Shown here piece after piece: positions 1-6,864 of a stretch of DNA of 9,843 nt. Position numbers and translations under genes: made by a program. Location of the stretch: contig JAGHDE010000131.1 of NCBI GenBank assembly GCA_021160085.1, positions 1-9,843 on the forward strand, read 5' to 3'. Below the pieces are notes generated by a model, which made no database searches, was not told where the DNA came from, and saw only the letters and a list, made by a program, of their open reading frames with translations. This stretch comes from Pseudomonadota bacterium. Lineage in GTDB: Bacteria > Desulfobacterota > WTBG01 > JAGOGO01. The stretch's first letter is position 1, and every line of letters begins with the position of its first letter.

Positions 1-38
1 TATATACTGATCCCTGTAAACTGATATATACTGACCCC
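1..38. repeat. Short tandem TATATACTGAYCC repeat
   Basis: The 13-base word TATATACTGAYCC occurs at 1-13 and again at 25-37, with a related CTGA word between them. It runs straight into the composite repeat that starts near position 34. It is probably the degenerate CTGAYCC front part of that same repeat family, and may continue to the left of the window. Confidence 0.5.
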
Positions 39-213
39 TAAACCCCGTACCCGATTTTGGTCATTTGATATTTGGACTTAGCGCCCTTCGGGCGTGATTT
101 CTTGACGGGATTAACTGGATATACATGATTTTTTACTTTTTTCATATCCTGATCATCCTGTATATCCTGTCAAAAAATGGATATTCCTATGCTATGGACT
201 TAGATATTGTTTA
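34..213 (+). repeat. Composite intergenic repeat, copy 1, interrupted
   Basis: Positions 34-81 match two other places in the window (from 8338 and from 9123): a CCCCTRAACCC lead, then the core CCCGATTTTGGTCATTTGAT, then an AT-rich tail. Here the tail breaks off after GGACTTAG at 81 and resumes at 195-213 (GGACTTAG, then ATATTGTTTAG). The intervening 82-194 is absent from the other two copies. The family has no coding potential. Its origin and function are unknown. Confidence 0.7.
82..194. mobile_element. Insertion-like 113-bp element with 9-bp flanking direct repeats
   Basis: The segment splits repeat copy 1 and is flanked by the identical 9-mer TGGACTTAG at 73-81 and 195-203, as expected of a target-site duplication. 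It begins with a small GC hairpin (CGCCC-TTC-GGGCG, 82-94). It then contains an imperfect inverted repeat: the left arm from TTGAC at 102 and the right arm ending GTCAA at 173, both built from GGATATACA-like words. It encodes nothing and resembles a palindromic miniature element. The other two repeat copies act as empty sites. That it moved by transposition is inference. Confidence 0.5.
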
Positions 214-219
214 GGCCTG

Positions 220-254
220 CCCTGGCGCGGTCTGGGCCAGGGTCTGGGCCAGGG
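220..254 (-). repeat. Tandem GGTCTGGGCCAGGG and GC-rich hairpin after the glycosyltransferase
   Basis: The 14-mer GGTCTGGGCCAGGG occurs at 229-242 and 241-254. It occurs once more in reverse complement at 8172-8185. CCCTGGC at 220-226 can pair with GCCAGGG at 236-242 around a 9-base loop. On the minus strand this 7-bp stem lies about 20 bases after the glycosyltransferase stop codon. No T-run follows it, so it is not a convincing intrinsic terminator, though it may stabilise the 3' end of the operon mRNA. Confidence 0.4.
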
Positions 255-263
255 TTTCCAGTT

Positions 264-1613
264 TCAAATTTCAACTTTAGCCACTATTCCTTGGTATTCT
301 TCCAGGATCTCTTCCGCGTGGGCCTCGATGCTCTTGACTGGTTTTATGTTGTTCATAAGTTTCGGAAGAAGTTCAGGGGAAAGAAGGACCTTTTCCAAAC
401 AGTCTTTCAGCCCTTCCACGCTTCCCGCCTCAAAGAGAAGCCCGTTTACTCCGGGCTCGATCAGCTCCTTCAGACCCCCCATGTTGCTGGCGACAACCGG
501 CGTTCTGGCGGCCAGGGCGGAATAGACAATGAGAGGGGTATTTTCGTACCAGAGAGAAGGGACCGCTAAAAGATCGATTTTGGAAAAAATCTTGCCCAGA
601 TCATCCGGAGGAAATGTGCCCATCAACCGAATTCGCTGGTCGTCCCCCATGATCTTTTTGAGCTTTGCTGTATACTCCTCAAACTGTTCAGTGTTGCCAT
701 AAACATAGAGCCGCAGGCGGTCAGATTCAATCCTGCGAAATGCCTCGACCAATATGTGGCATCCCTTATGGCTGGTCAGGGTTCCGATAAAGGCGACTCG
801 CAGTTTTTGGGAAGACTGCCTGGCTGCTTTCGGAATTTTGCTGGTATCTATCCCAAACGGCAGATACTTCAGTTTAGCGCTACCCATGTCATTCTTGGCG
901 TACATATTCTCTAAAAACCGGGAGGGGGCAATGATGGTGTCGACCTGCTCAAGCATCTGCCGCAGAAAAGAGGTTCGGTTAAGGGCGGCTTCTAACGCTC
1001 CATAATGCGCCGAGCGATTTAAAGAGAGGATGGCTTTCATAAAGAAGCTGATTTTAAAGAAGGTCTTTTGGGCCGAAGGCGACCATTCTAAATATTTCTG
1101 ATAAGGAGACAGAAACGAGGGGAGGTAGCATTTCAGGCAATCCGCAGGATTTTTTGGCCCCTCACAGACCTCTTCGTTATCCCGGAGCAGTTGCATGCGG
1201 GGACAGATAAACCAGAAGTCGGTTAAGGTGAGGATGGCGGGAATCTTTAGTTTAGCGGCGGCTTCGATAACCGCGGAGGTGAGAAAAGCACAGTGGGTAA
1301 AGTGGACAACATCCGGCTTGAACTCGCGGAAACAGGCCCGGGCCCATTCCCCCATCAGCGGGTTGTAATATTCATAGTAGACTGGGTTGGGAGCCAGCCT
1401 GGGGTCATAGCAGAGTCGGCGAACCGGGATGTTGTCATATTCATCATCAATAATCCCCTGGCGAGGTATTCCCTGAAGGTGGTTGTGTTCATAACAGAGG
1501 ACCGCAACCTCATGTCCCTTCTTTTGCAGAGCTTTTGCCAGTCCAAGGGTGTAGGTTTCAGTCCCGGTAACATGGCGTGGGAAGAACTGGTGAAGCACAT
1601 AAATAATTCTCAC
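264..1613 (-). CDS. GT4-type glycosyltransferase (GT-B fold)
   Basis: This is a probable cytoplasmic, nucleotide-sugar-dependent glycosyltransferase adding a residue to a cell-surface glycan; donor and acceptor cannot be told. The 449 residues show a GT-B layout. The N-terminal Rossmann half has a TGTETYTLGLAKAL loop (16-29) and a TDFWFICPR motif (131-139). A C-x8-C-x2-C group follows (C150, C159, C162). The C-terminal half opens with RVAFIGTLTSHKG (272-284) and has the nucleotide-sugar site WYENTPLIVYSA (355-366) and a GGLKELI segment. In the usual E-x7-E motif the first glutamate is E357, but the second position is S365. The start is GTG at 1611-1613, overlapping the upstream methyltransferase stop in a GTGA, with a good ribosome site GGTGGAG seven bases upstream. 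It is the last gene of the operon. Its final codons and TGA lie inside a 15-base word repeated at 9108-9122. Confidence 0.88.
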   Translation of the reverse strand: MRIIYVLHQFFPRHVTGTETYTLGLAKALQKKGHEVAVLCYEHNHLQGIPRQGIIDDEYDNIPVRRLCYDPRLAPNPVYYEYYNPLMGEWARACFREFKPDVVHFTHCAFLTSAVIEAAAKLKIPAILTLTDFWFICPRMQLLRDNEEVCEGPKNPADCLKCYLPSFLSPYQKYLEWSPSAQKTFFKISFFMKAILSLNRSAHYGALEAALNRTSFLRQMLEQVDTIIAPSRFLENMYAKNDMGSAKLKYLPFGIDTSKIPKAARQSSQKLRVAFIGTLTSHKGCHILVEAFRRIESDRLRLYVYGNTEQFEEYTAKLKKIMGDDQRIRLMGTFPPDDLGKIFSKIDLLAVPSLWYENTPLIVYSALAARTPVVASNMGGLKELIEPGVNGLLFEAGSVEGLKDCLEKVLLSPELLPKLMNNIKPVKSIEAHAEEILEEYQGIVAKVEI

Positions 1614-3769
1614 TGTTTATCTCCACCCTTAAGAAGCCGCTTGCAGGTTCTCATGACCTTAATCAGGGGATGATTCAGAATCTGTTCCAGATTTTGAGTA
1701 TGCTGCTGGTAAGAGTCGATGCTGGCTTCGAGTGCTCCAATCCTCCCGGCAAGAAAGCTGTTCTGCTCCAGGCTGAAAAGCAGCCTGGTCTCCAGGTCCT
1801 TTGATTCTTCCCCTGTCTTTTTTATTATTTCATCCTTTCCCCCGATTACCTTTGTCAGGTTTTCACTGTGGGTTATCAGGTTTTGGATAGCCTTATCCTT
1901 CTCCTCAATCGTTATATCCTTCTTTTTAATCAGGTCCAGGTTCAAGAGTTCGATAAGCAAGGCCGCCGGGAGGAAGTTAACCTCCGGGTTTTTATCCTCA
2001 GCAGAAATCAGCTTGTTTAACCCGTCTCTTTTTTTCCTGGAAAATGAATTCCGGCAGCCGATGATAAGATGCCGGTAGGCCGGGGATCGATTGTCAAAGG
2101 GATAGTGGTGTTTGTTGTAATACTGGCTGATTTTGCGGTTTATCCGGTTTAGTTGCGGGTCCGCATTTAGATAAAAATGGAGCATTATCATAAGGAGCCA
2201 GTGGGAGAGATAGCCATTGGGAAGAACCATGGTCGAGAACCCCTTTTTTTCAAGCAAGCTGATTGTCTCCTCTTTGTTGGGGAGGGGATTGCTCAGGTGT
2301 TCGTCCAGAAAGCGGTGGGTATGCTGAAGTTTTGCCTGGATGAATTCGGAAAGTATATTTTCAGCTTCTCTCAGCGCGGGATCGGCAAAAGGCGCTCCTA
2401 TAAAAACATACTCCTTGCTTACCCGCACAAGTTCGGTAACAAAATCATTCCGGTTTTCCGGAGAAACATGTTCTAAAACATCAAGGGAGGCGGTCAGGTC
2501 AAAACTTTCATCGGGGAAAGGGAGTCTGAGTCCGTCAACAGTCTGAAAGTTGGGAATATCGCAGTGTTCCAGGTCAACGATGGTAACATCATCCTGGGGA
2601 AAAAATCCCCGGATTTGTCCGGGCGCTCCGCCCACTTCCAGAATTCGCTGGGTATTCCCCGCTTCCCTCACTGCCTCTACTGACTGCTGGAGGATTCGGT
2701 AACGTTGATACTGATCAACCGGCAATGAGAGGTTGTAATCCGAGAATTCTTTTTCCGCAACCTTGACAGCAACATCTTTAACTGTAACGCTGTTTTCATT
2801 GTTGCACTGGATGGTGAGCTGATGCCCTCCGGAAGGAAGCAAAAACCCATTGGTCTTGATGAGCCAGCCTTCTTCCTTTCGGTCTTTTTTTTCTATCCCG
2901 ATTTTCTCCTGCCGGGTGTGAAAAAAGAGGGAGACATCCTCTCCACAGCTTATTTTCAGGTTGGCCTCGATTGGATTTTTCCCGCCATTGTAGATGTATA
3001 GGGAAGCATTTTTTTTAAAGTATCGCACCCTCTGGTTTTCGGCTTTTTCCTCGAGGCTTGACCAGCCCTCTCTCAGAACTGCCTGACAGCTTCCCGGAGT
3101 TATCTTCAGGATGTCGGTCTTACTTCCCAGATAATCCCGGTTAAAGCCCGCAAGAAATGAGAAAGCTTTTTCAGAGATCGGGCTCTTTATTGCCAGGATT
3201 TCCAAGTTAAAGGGCTCCCCGTAAAACCGGAGACGGGCGGTAAGCCCCAATCGTTCCATCTGGTTCATCCAGAAGGAGGGAGGCCTTTCGGAAAGATGGG
3301 TTTCCTCCTTACGGTCAAAAAAGAGCGGGTCCGGGGTACTGAAAAGGAGGATTCCTTCAGGCTTAAGAACCCTCACCATCTCCTCAAGCCCGGCTTCTGG
3401 TTCATAAAGGTGCTCGATCAGGTCAAAGGCGGTAACAACATCAAATGTTTCACTGCTGAAAGGAAGCCGCTCTGCCAGTCCTTGAGCGGGTTTCGGATCG
3501 AGCCCGGAAGCCTGTTTGAGGGCGTAGGCGCTGATGTCCACCCCGAAAGCGGATATTTCTTTCTCCCGAGCCTCGTTCAGAAGATAACCGAAGGCACAGC
3601 CCACATCCAGCCAGCGGATATGAGAGCCTTTAAAGGGTTGGATAAAGTCGATATATTTTTTCCAGACCGGATGGGCTTCTTTATAGCCGATCCCGGGGTA
3701 GCCGCTGTTTTCTCCGTGAAAGTACCCTTCTCCGTAAATGCTGGATAATTGCTTTAAATTTAAGGTCAT
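1610..3769 (-). CDS. Two-domain SAM methyltransferase with C-terminal coiled coil
   Basis: This is a 719-residue protein with two class I SAM-dependent methyltransferase domains. Domain 1 (about 50-150) has motif I LDVGCAFGYLL (54-64), acidic D78 and the post-motif segment VRVLKPEG. Domain 2 (about 373-465) has LEVGGAPGQ (377-385), D399 and DVLEH (430-434). Between them (about 225-345) is a beta-rich stretch without methyltransferase motifs, perhaps a sugar-binding sandwich. Residues about 610-700 are a predicted coiled coil, and the end is basic and hydrophobic (LIKVMRTCKRLLKGG). Its operon with an ABC glycan exporter suggests sugar or phosphate methylation of the exported polymer; the substrate is unknown. 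Domain order plus coiled coil recalls chain terminators such as WbdD, but no kinase domain is visible. ATG start, weak ribosome site (AAAAGAA), 19 bases after the acetyltransferase stop. Confidence 0.85.
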   Translation of the reverse strand: MTLNLKQLSSIYGEGYFHGENSGYPGIGYKEAHPVWKKYIDFIQPFKGSHIRWLDVGCAFGYLLNEAREKEISAFGVDISAYALKQASGLDPKPAQGLAERLPFSSETFDVVTAFDLIEHLYEPEAGLEEMVRVLKPEGILLFSTPDPLFFDRKEETHLSERPPSFWMNQMERLGLTARLRFYGEPFNLEILAIKSPISEKAFSFLAGFNRDYLGSKTDILKITPGSCQAVLREGWSSLEEKAENQRVRYFKKNASLYIYNGGKNPIEANLKISCGEDVSLFFHTRQEKIGIEKKDRKEEGWLIKTNGFLLPSGGHQLTIQCNNENSVTVKDVAVKVAEKEFSDYNLSLPVDQYQRYRILQQSVEAVREAGNTQRILEVGGAPGQIRGFFPQDDVTIVDLEHCDIPNFQTVDGLRLPFPDESFDLTASLDVLEHVSPENRNDFVTELVRVSKEYVFIGAPFADPALREAENILSEFIQAKLQHTHRFLDEHLSNPLPNKEETISLLEKKGFSTMVLPNGYLSHWLLMIMLHFYLNADPQLNRINRKISQYYNKHHYPFDNRSPAYRHLIIGCRNSFSRKKRDGLNKLISAEDKNPEVNFLPAALLIELLNLDLIKKKDITIEEKDKAIQNLITHSENLTKVIGGKDEIIKKTGEESKDLETRLLFSLEQNSFLAGRIGALEASIDSYQQHTQNLEQILNHPLIKVMRTCKRLLKGGDKQ
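1621..1627 (-). promoter_or_regulatory. Ribosome binding site of the glycosyltransferase
   Basis: GGTGGAG on the minus strand, seven bases before a GTG codon, lies inside the end of the methyltransferase gene. It supports the GTG start and translational coupling through the GTGA overlap at 1610-1613. Confidence 0.7.
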
Positions 3770-3788
3770 ATTAATTTCTTTTGATTAT

Positions 3789-4376
3789 TCAGGTCCTTTT
3801 GCCGATCACCTTAGCCGGAACCCCTCCCACAATATGATAGGGTTCAACATTATCCGTTACCATTGCGCCTCCAGCTATAACCCCACCCTCTCCAATTATA
3901 ACTCCAGGAAGGATCAGGCTATTGCTTCCAATCCAGACATCATCATGGATTATAATCTTTTTGCTTTCCACCCCTTGCGCATTGATCAAAATGTTTTTAT
4001 CTTTGCAAAGATGATTGGCTCCAATAATGGAAACAAACTGTCCGAGCATGATATTATTTCCAATAATAATTTTTTCGTCCACCGCCCGTATGTTGCAATA
4101 GCTTCCAATGACTACATTATCTCCAATTTCAATGTTATGGTGTCCAATGAATATAACGGTGGGCTCAATAGATGTGTTACTTCCAATTTTCATCCCGTTT
4201 TTTTCGGCTAAATCAGCGGAAAGCAGGTACATGGCGTGTATCAGCTTAGATTCATAATTTCTAAGGTTGGGGTCAGGCATCCTTTTTTTTAGGATCTCAA
4301 GAAAATTGCAATACTCCTGAAGATTTTTATTGTTTAGAATTTCCCATAAAAATTTCAGTTTTTTAAAAATTGACAT
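3789..4376 (-). CDS. Hexapeptide-repeat O-acetyltransferase (left-handed beta helix)
   Basis: This is a probable cytoplasmic acetyl-CoA-dependent O-acetyltransferase acting on a sugar, of the WbbJ/maltose acetyltransferase/NeuD-like group. The 195 residues have a helical N-terminus (about 1-60) and then imperfect [LIV]-G-x-N hexapeptide turns from about 64 to 175 (IGSNTSI, IGDNVVIG, IGNNIMLG, IGSNSLILPG). The terminal signature is NVEPYHIVGGVPAKVIGKR. The likely catalytic histidine is H122 in IIGANH. An in-frame start further upstream (to 4433) would add 19 unconvincing residues. The ATG at 4374-4376 is preferred because AAGGAAG sits six bases before it and the protein then begins MSIFKKLKFL. 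The gene is AT-rich compared with the ATPase and permease genes. It lies 132 bases after the ATPase and 19 before the methyltransferase. Target sugar and position are unknown. Confidence 0.87.
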   Translation of the reverse strand: MSIFKKLKFLWEILNNKNLQEYCNFLEILKKRMPDPNLRNYESKLIHAMYLLSADLAEKNGMKIGSNTSIEPTVIFIGHHNIEIGDNVVIGSYCNIRAVDEKIIIGNNIMLGQFVSIIGANHLCKDKNILINAQGVESKKIIIHDDVWIGSNSLILPGVIIGEGGVIAGGAMVTDNVEPYHIVGGVPAKVIGKRT

Positions 4377-4382
4377 AAATAA

Positions 4383-4389
4383 CTTCCTT
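4383..4389 (-). promoter_or_regulatory. Ribosome binding site fixing the acetyltransferase start
   Basis: AAGGAAG on the minus strand lies six bases before the ATG at 4374-4376. Nothing comparable lies before the longer in-frame start at 4433, so this site decides the shorter protein. Confidence 0.75.
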
Positions 4390-4401
4390 TTTTTGGTATG
4401 C

Positions 4402-4489
4402 GTCTGCCCCTGTCTGCCCGGATCCAGTGTCAATAATGATCATTTTTTATGAAATTCAGATGCTTTTCCCTGAAGGGCAGCATTTTTTG
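4402..4489. other. Gap between ATPase and acetyltransferase: direct repeat and weak hairpin
   Basis: GTCTGCCC occurs twice with a 10-base period (4402-4409, 4412-4419). Beside it TTGACA reads on the minus strand at 4428-4433, but no -10 box lies at a usable distance. AATGATCATT (4436-4445) is a perfect palindrome. ATGCT at 4460-4464 pairs with AGCAT at 4479-4483 around a CCC-TGAA-GGG tip and is followed on the plus strand by TTTTTT, like a weak intrinsic terminator facing against the operon. A role in the operon is unproven. Confidence 0.3.
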
Positions 4490-4508
4490 CAGCGAACTCT
4501 GATGTATT

Positions 4509-5789
4509 TCAGCCTTTTAACCGCAAAAATTCGACATTGGTGTTCGGAATCGAAAAAATTCCTACTGGCGGCTGCTCCGAAATATTTTTAACCACGACGG
4601 CATCATAAATCCAGTGGCATTGTGAATGTTTTTCAACTGTTCCATCCCCAACAGCAACAGAGATGAGATAATCTCCATTCAGAAGATTTGGCCACTCATT
4701 AAGCCGAAAAGTTACAATACCACTCTGTCCGGATGAAAGCGGAGAAACCGGATATTTCATCAAGACAGTATTATCACCAAAGATTTCCTGGCCCAGACGA
4801 TTTTTTACAATATAACCAAAAATTGGTTTTGCAATTTTTTCATGAACTCGCAAGAATATGCTTATTTCACACTCCTCGCCCGCATAAACAAGTCCCTTGC
4901 TTCCGTTCCTGGAAATAAAACGTATTGATTCTATGGTTGCTTTCCGATTTCCAAACTGCCGGAGCTCTTTTGTAACCGGAACGAACTTCTGTAATGGATA
5001 TTTGGTTTTAGAAGATCGGGATATTTCAGACTGGGATTTTTCCAGCCCCATATCCCCTTCGTACATAAATTCAAGGTATTTTTCCACCACAAATTTTGGT
5101 TCTCTATTAAGCCGGAGCTTTCCCGCCTCAATCCAGAGAACCCGGGAACACAACTCGGTAATCGCGGCCATGTCATGCGATGCAAATATCACTGTTCCCT
5201 TCTGGCAAAATCGCCTTATCTTCGCCATGCATTTCTGCTGGAAACGGGCATCTCCCACTGAGAGCACTTCATCCACTAACAGAATATCAGGCGAAACATT
5301 TACTGCGACCGCAAATGCCAGACGCACATACATGCCGGTGGAGTAAGTCTTTACCGGCTGTTCGATAAAGCTTCCAATGCCGGCAAATTCAGCGATCTCA
5401 TCGTAGCGGGCATCAGTCTCAGCCCGACTGAGACCCATAATGGCGGAATTGACATAGACATTTTCCCGGCCGGTGAACTCGGGATTAAAACCCGCGCCTA
5501 ACTCCAGCAGAGCCGCCACCCGTCCTCTGACCTCGATCTCACCCGCGGTTGGATTTACCGTGCCGCACATAAGCTGCATCAGGGTTGATTTGCCGGAACC
5601 GTTCGAACCAATGATTCCCACTGTCTCCCCTTTTTTAATTTCGAACGAAGCGTTCTTAAGAGCCCAGAACTCCTCATAAAATCGCCTTTTTCCCCGCCAG
5701 AGAGACTGTTTCAACCGGTCAAGCGGCTGATTATAGATCTGGTAGCACTTGCCTATTGATCTGGCATGGACAGCAAAATCATTGAGCAT
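4509..5789 (-). CDS. wzt: Polysaccharide/O-antigen ABC exporter ATPase with Wzt-type C-terminal domain
   Basis: This is the ATP-binding subunit that powers export of an undecaprenyl-diphosphate-linked glycan across the inner membrane, working with the permease encoded just upstream. The ABC domain (about 1-245) has Walker A GSNGSGKST (61-69), the Q-loop region LELGAGFNPEFTGREN (95-110), the divergent signature YSTGM (149-153) typical of this family, Walker B ILLVDE (169-174) and the switch H205. Residues about 265-425 form an extra beta-rich domain (for example AGEECEISIFL and LNGDYLISVAV), like the Wzt-C module that in E. coli O8/O9a binds the modified non-reducing end. The 426-residue length fits two-domain Wzt proteins. 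ATG start 60 bases after the permease stop, with a poor ribosome site. Function is confident; which end-group the C-domain reads is unknown. Confidence 0.93.
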   Translation of the reverse strand: MLNDFAVHARSIGKCYQIYNQPLDRLKQSLWRGKRRFYEEFWALKNASFEIKKGETVGIIGSNGSGKSTLMQLMCGTVNPTAGEIEVRGRVAALLELGAGFNPEFTGRENVYVNSAIMGLSRAETDARYDEIAEFAGIGSFIEQPVKTYSTGMYVRLAFAVAVNVSPDILLVDEVLSVGDARFQQKCMAKIRRFCQKGTVIFASHDMAAITELCSRVLWIEAGKLRLNREPKFVVEKYLEFMYEGDMGLEKSQSEISRSSKTKYPLQKFVPVTKELRQFGNRKATIESIRFISRNGSKGLVYAGEECEISIFLRVHEKIAKPIFGYIVKNRLGQEIFGDNTVLMKYPVSPLSSGQSGIVTFRLNEWPNLLNGDYLISVAVGDGTVEKHSQCHWIYDAVVVKNISEQPPVGIFSIPNTNVEFLRLKG

Positions 5790-5849
5790 TTGAGAAGTTA
5801 CTCACTTTAAATCAGAAATTCGCAAAATAACAACTCTTGTAATAACCGG

Positions 5850-6710
5850 TCAGACAACATCGGCAAAGGTTTTCTTGCTTTTCATAAACCAGGCATACCC
5901 AAACATCAACATCAGGGCGGACAGAACCAGTCCCGCAAAGAACCAGGGCCAGTCCGGCGTAAGCCCCCAGATCACCACCCGGCGCGCATCTTCGACAAAG
6001 ATTGCAATGGGATTGATCCGGAAGATAACCCTGAGATTTTCCGGCACGGCAGTGATTGGATAAAAGATCGGGGTAAGAAAAAAGAGCATGGTGGTAAAGA
6101 TGTTGATGGTAGCGCCGATGTCCCTCACAAACACCCCTATGGACGCAAGAAAGTATCCCCACCCCAGGGAGAACATCATCATCGGCAGCCAGACAAGCGG
6201 AAGCAGAAGCGCCGTCAGAGGGATGGAGTGATAGACTGTTAGAATTCCAATCAGAAGCACGGTCAGGCTGAAGAGAGCGCTGATTGTCACGCTCAGAAAC
6301 CTTACCAGAATCAGGATTTCAAGAGGAAAAACCACCTTCTTGACATAATTGGCATGGGCGAGGATGATGGTGGGGGCGGCATTGACTACCTCGGCAAAGA
6401 GGCTGAAGGTTATCAGCCCGATGAAGAGGGTGAGGGCAAATGCGGCCCGGCCTTCTTCCGGTTCCACTCCCCAGCGCGCCGAGAAGATGACTGAAAAGAC
6501 AAAGGTATAGATAATCAGCATGATAAGAGGCTGAATTATCGACCATCCCAGTCCCACAACCGACCCCTTGTAGCGTCCCACCACTTCCCGCCAGGTTAGC
6601 TGCCGGATCAAGTTCCGGTGATGCCATATATGAACGGCAATCCGAAAAGGATTAAGAAACCCTGCCGCCTTCATTCTCCGGGGAGAAATGGTTGTAATGG
6701 TGTCAGACAT
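5850..6710 (-). CDS. wzm: ABC-2 polysaccharide export permease (Wzm/TagG type)
   Basis: This is the inner-membrane channel subunit of the glycan exporter, forming a dimer that pairs with the Wzt-like ATPase. Its 286 residues match the family length. The cytosolic N-terminus carries LIRQLTWREVVGRYKGSVVG (34-53), the typical amphipathic interface helix, and about six membrane segments follow (near 58-78, 92-112, 131-157, 164-190, 200-219 and 256-275). NYVKKVVFPLEI (121-132) and VFVRDIG (193-199) are characteristic loops of this family. It is the first gene of the minus-strand operon. No clear ribosome site precedes the ATG at 6708-6710, and the other early methionine (M13) is no better served. 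Function is confident; the glycan carried cannot be identified from the permease. Confidence 0.93.
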   Translation of the reverse strand: MSDTITTISPRRMKAAGFLNPFRIAVHIWHHRNLIRQLTWREVVGRYKGSVVGLGWSIIQPLIMLIIYTFVFSVIFSARWGVEPEEGRAAFALTLFIGLITFSLFAEVVNAAPTIILAHANYVKKVVFPLEILILVRFLSVTISALFSLTVLLIGILTVYHSIPLTALLLPLVWLPMMMFSLGWGYFLASIGVFVRDIGATINIFTTMLFFLTPIFYPITAVPENLRVIFRINPIAIFVEDARRVVIWGLTPDWPWFFAGLVLSALMLMFGYAWFMKSKKTFADVV

Positions 6711-6864
6711 ATGTAATAATTACTATAATTAATGAATTACTAATCAAGCCTCTCCCCCGACCGGGAAGCGAGGTTGAGGTTATTCTTTTATCATTTCTTC
6801 GGTAAAAATTCAACTGAATTGTAATGCCAAAGTTCACCGCCTGATTTTATAAGTATATCTTTTT
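6711..6864. promoter_or_regulatory. Divergent promoter region between export operon and acyltransferase
   Basis: The 154 bases separate two divergent starts and must hold promoters for both unless one gene is transcribed from elsewhere. The last 40 bases on each side are AT-rich. On the minus strand TTGATT and TATAGT are only 14 bases apart, too close for a standard sigma-70 site. On the plus strand TATAAG (6848-6853) lacks a -35 box at normal spacing. No sigma-54 GG-N10-GC site was found. Neither start has a clear Shine-Dalgarno sequence. Confidence 0.35.

Noticed and set aside
220..242. Rho-independent terminator after the glycosyltransferase
   Set aside because: The stem is GC-rich but no T-run follows it on the minus strand; listed only as a hairpin within a repeat.
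4377..4433. N-terminal extension of the acetyltransferase to a start at 4433
   Set aside because: The added residues do not resemble the family, and the strong AAGGAAG ribosome site fits the ATG at 4374-4376.
4428..4433. TTGACA as the -35 box of an internal promoter for the acetyltransferase
   Set aside because: No TATAAT-like sequence lies 16-18 bases downstream; the region there is GC-rich.
5812..6162. Overlapping minus-strand open frame within the permease gene
   Set aside because: It is out of frame with the well-conserved permease and has no recognisable protein features.
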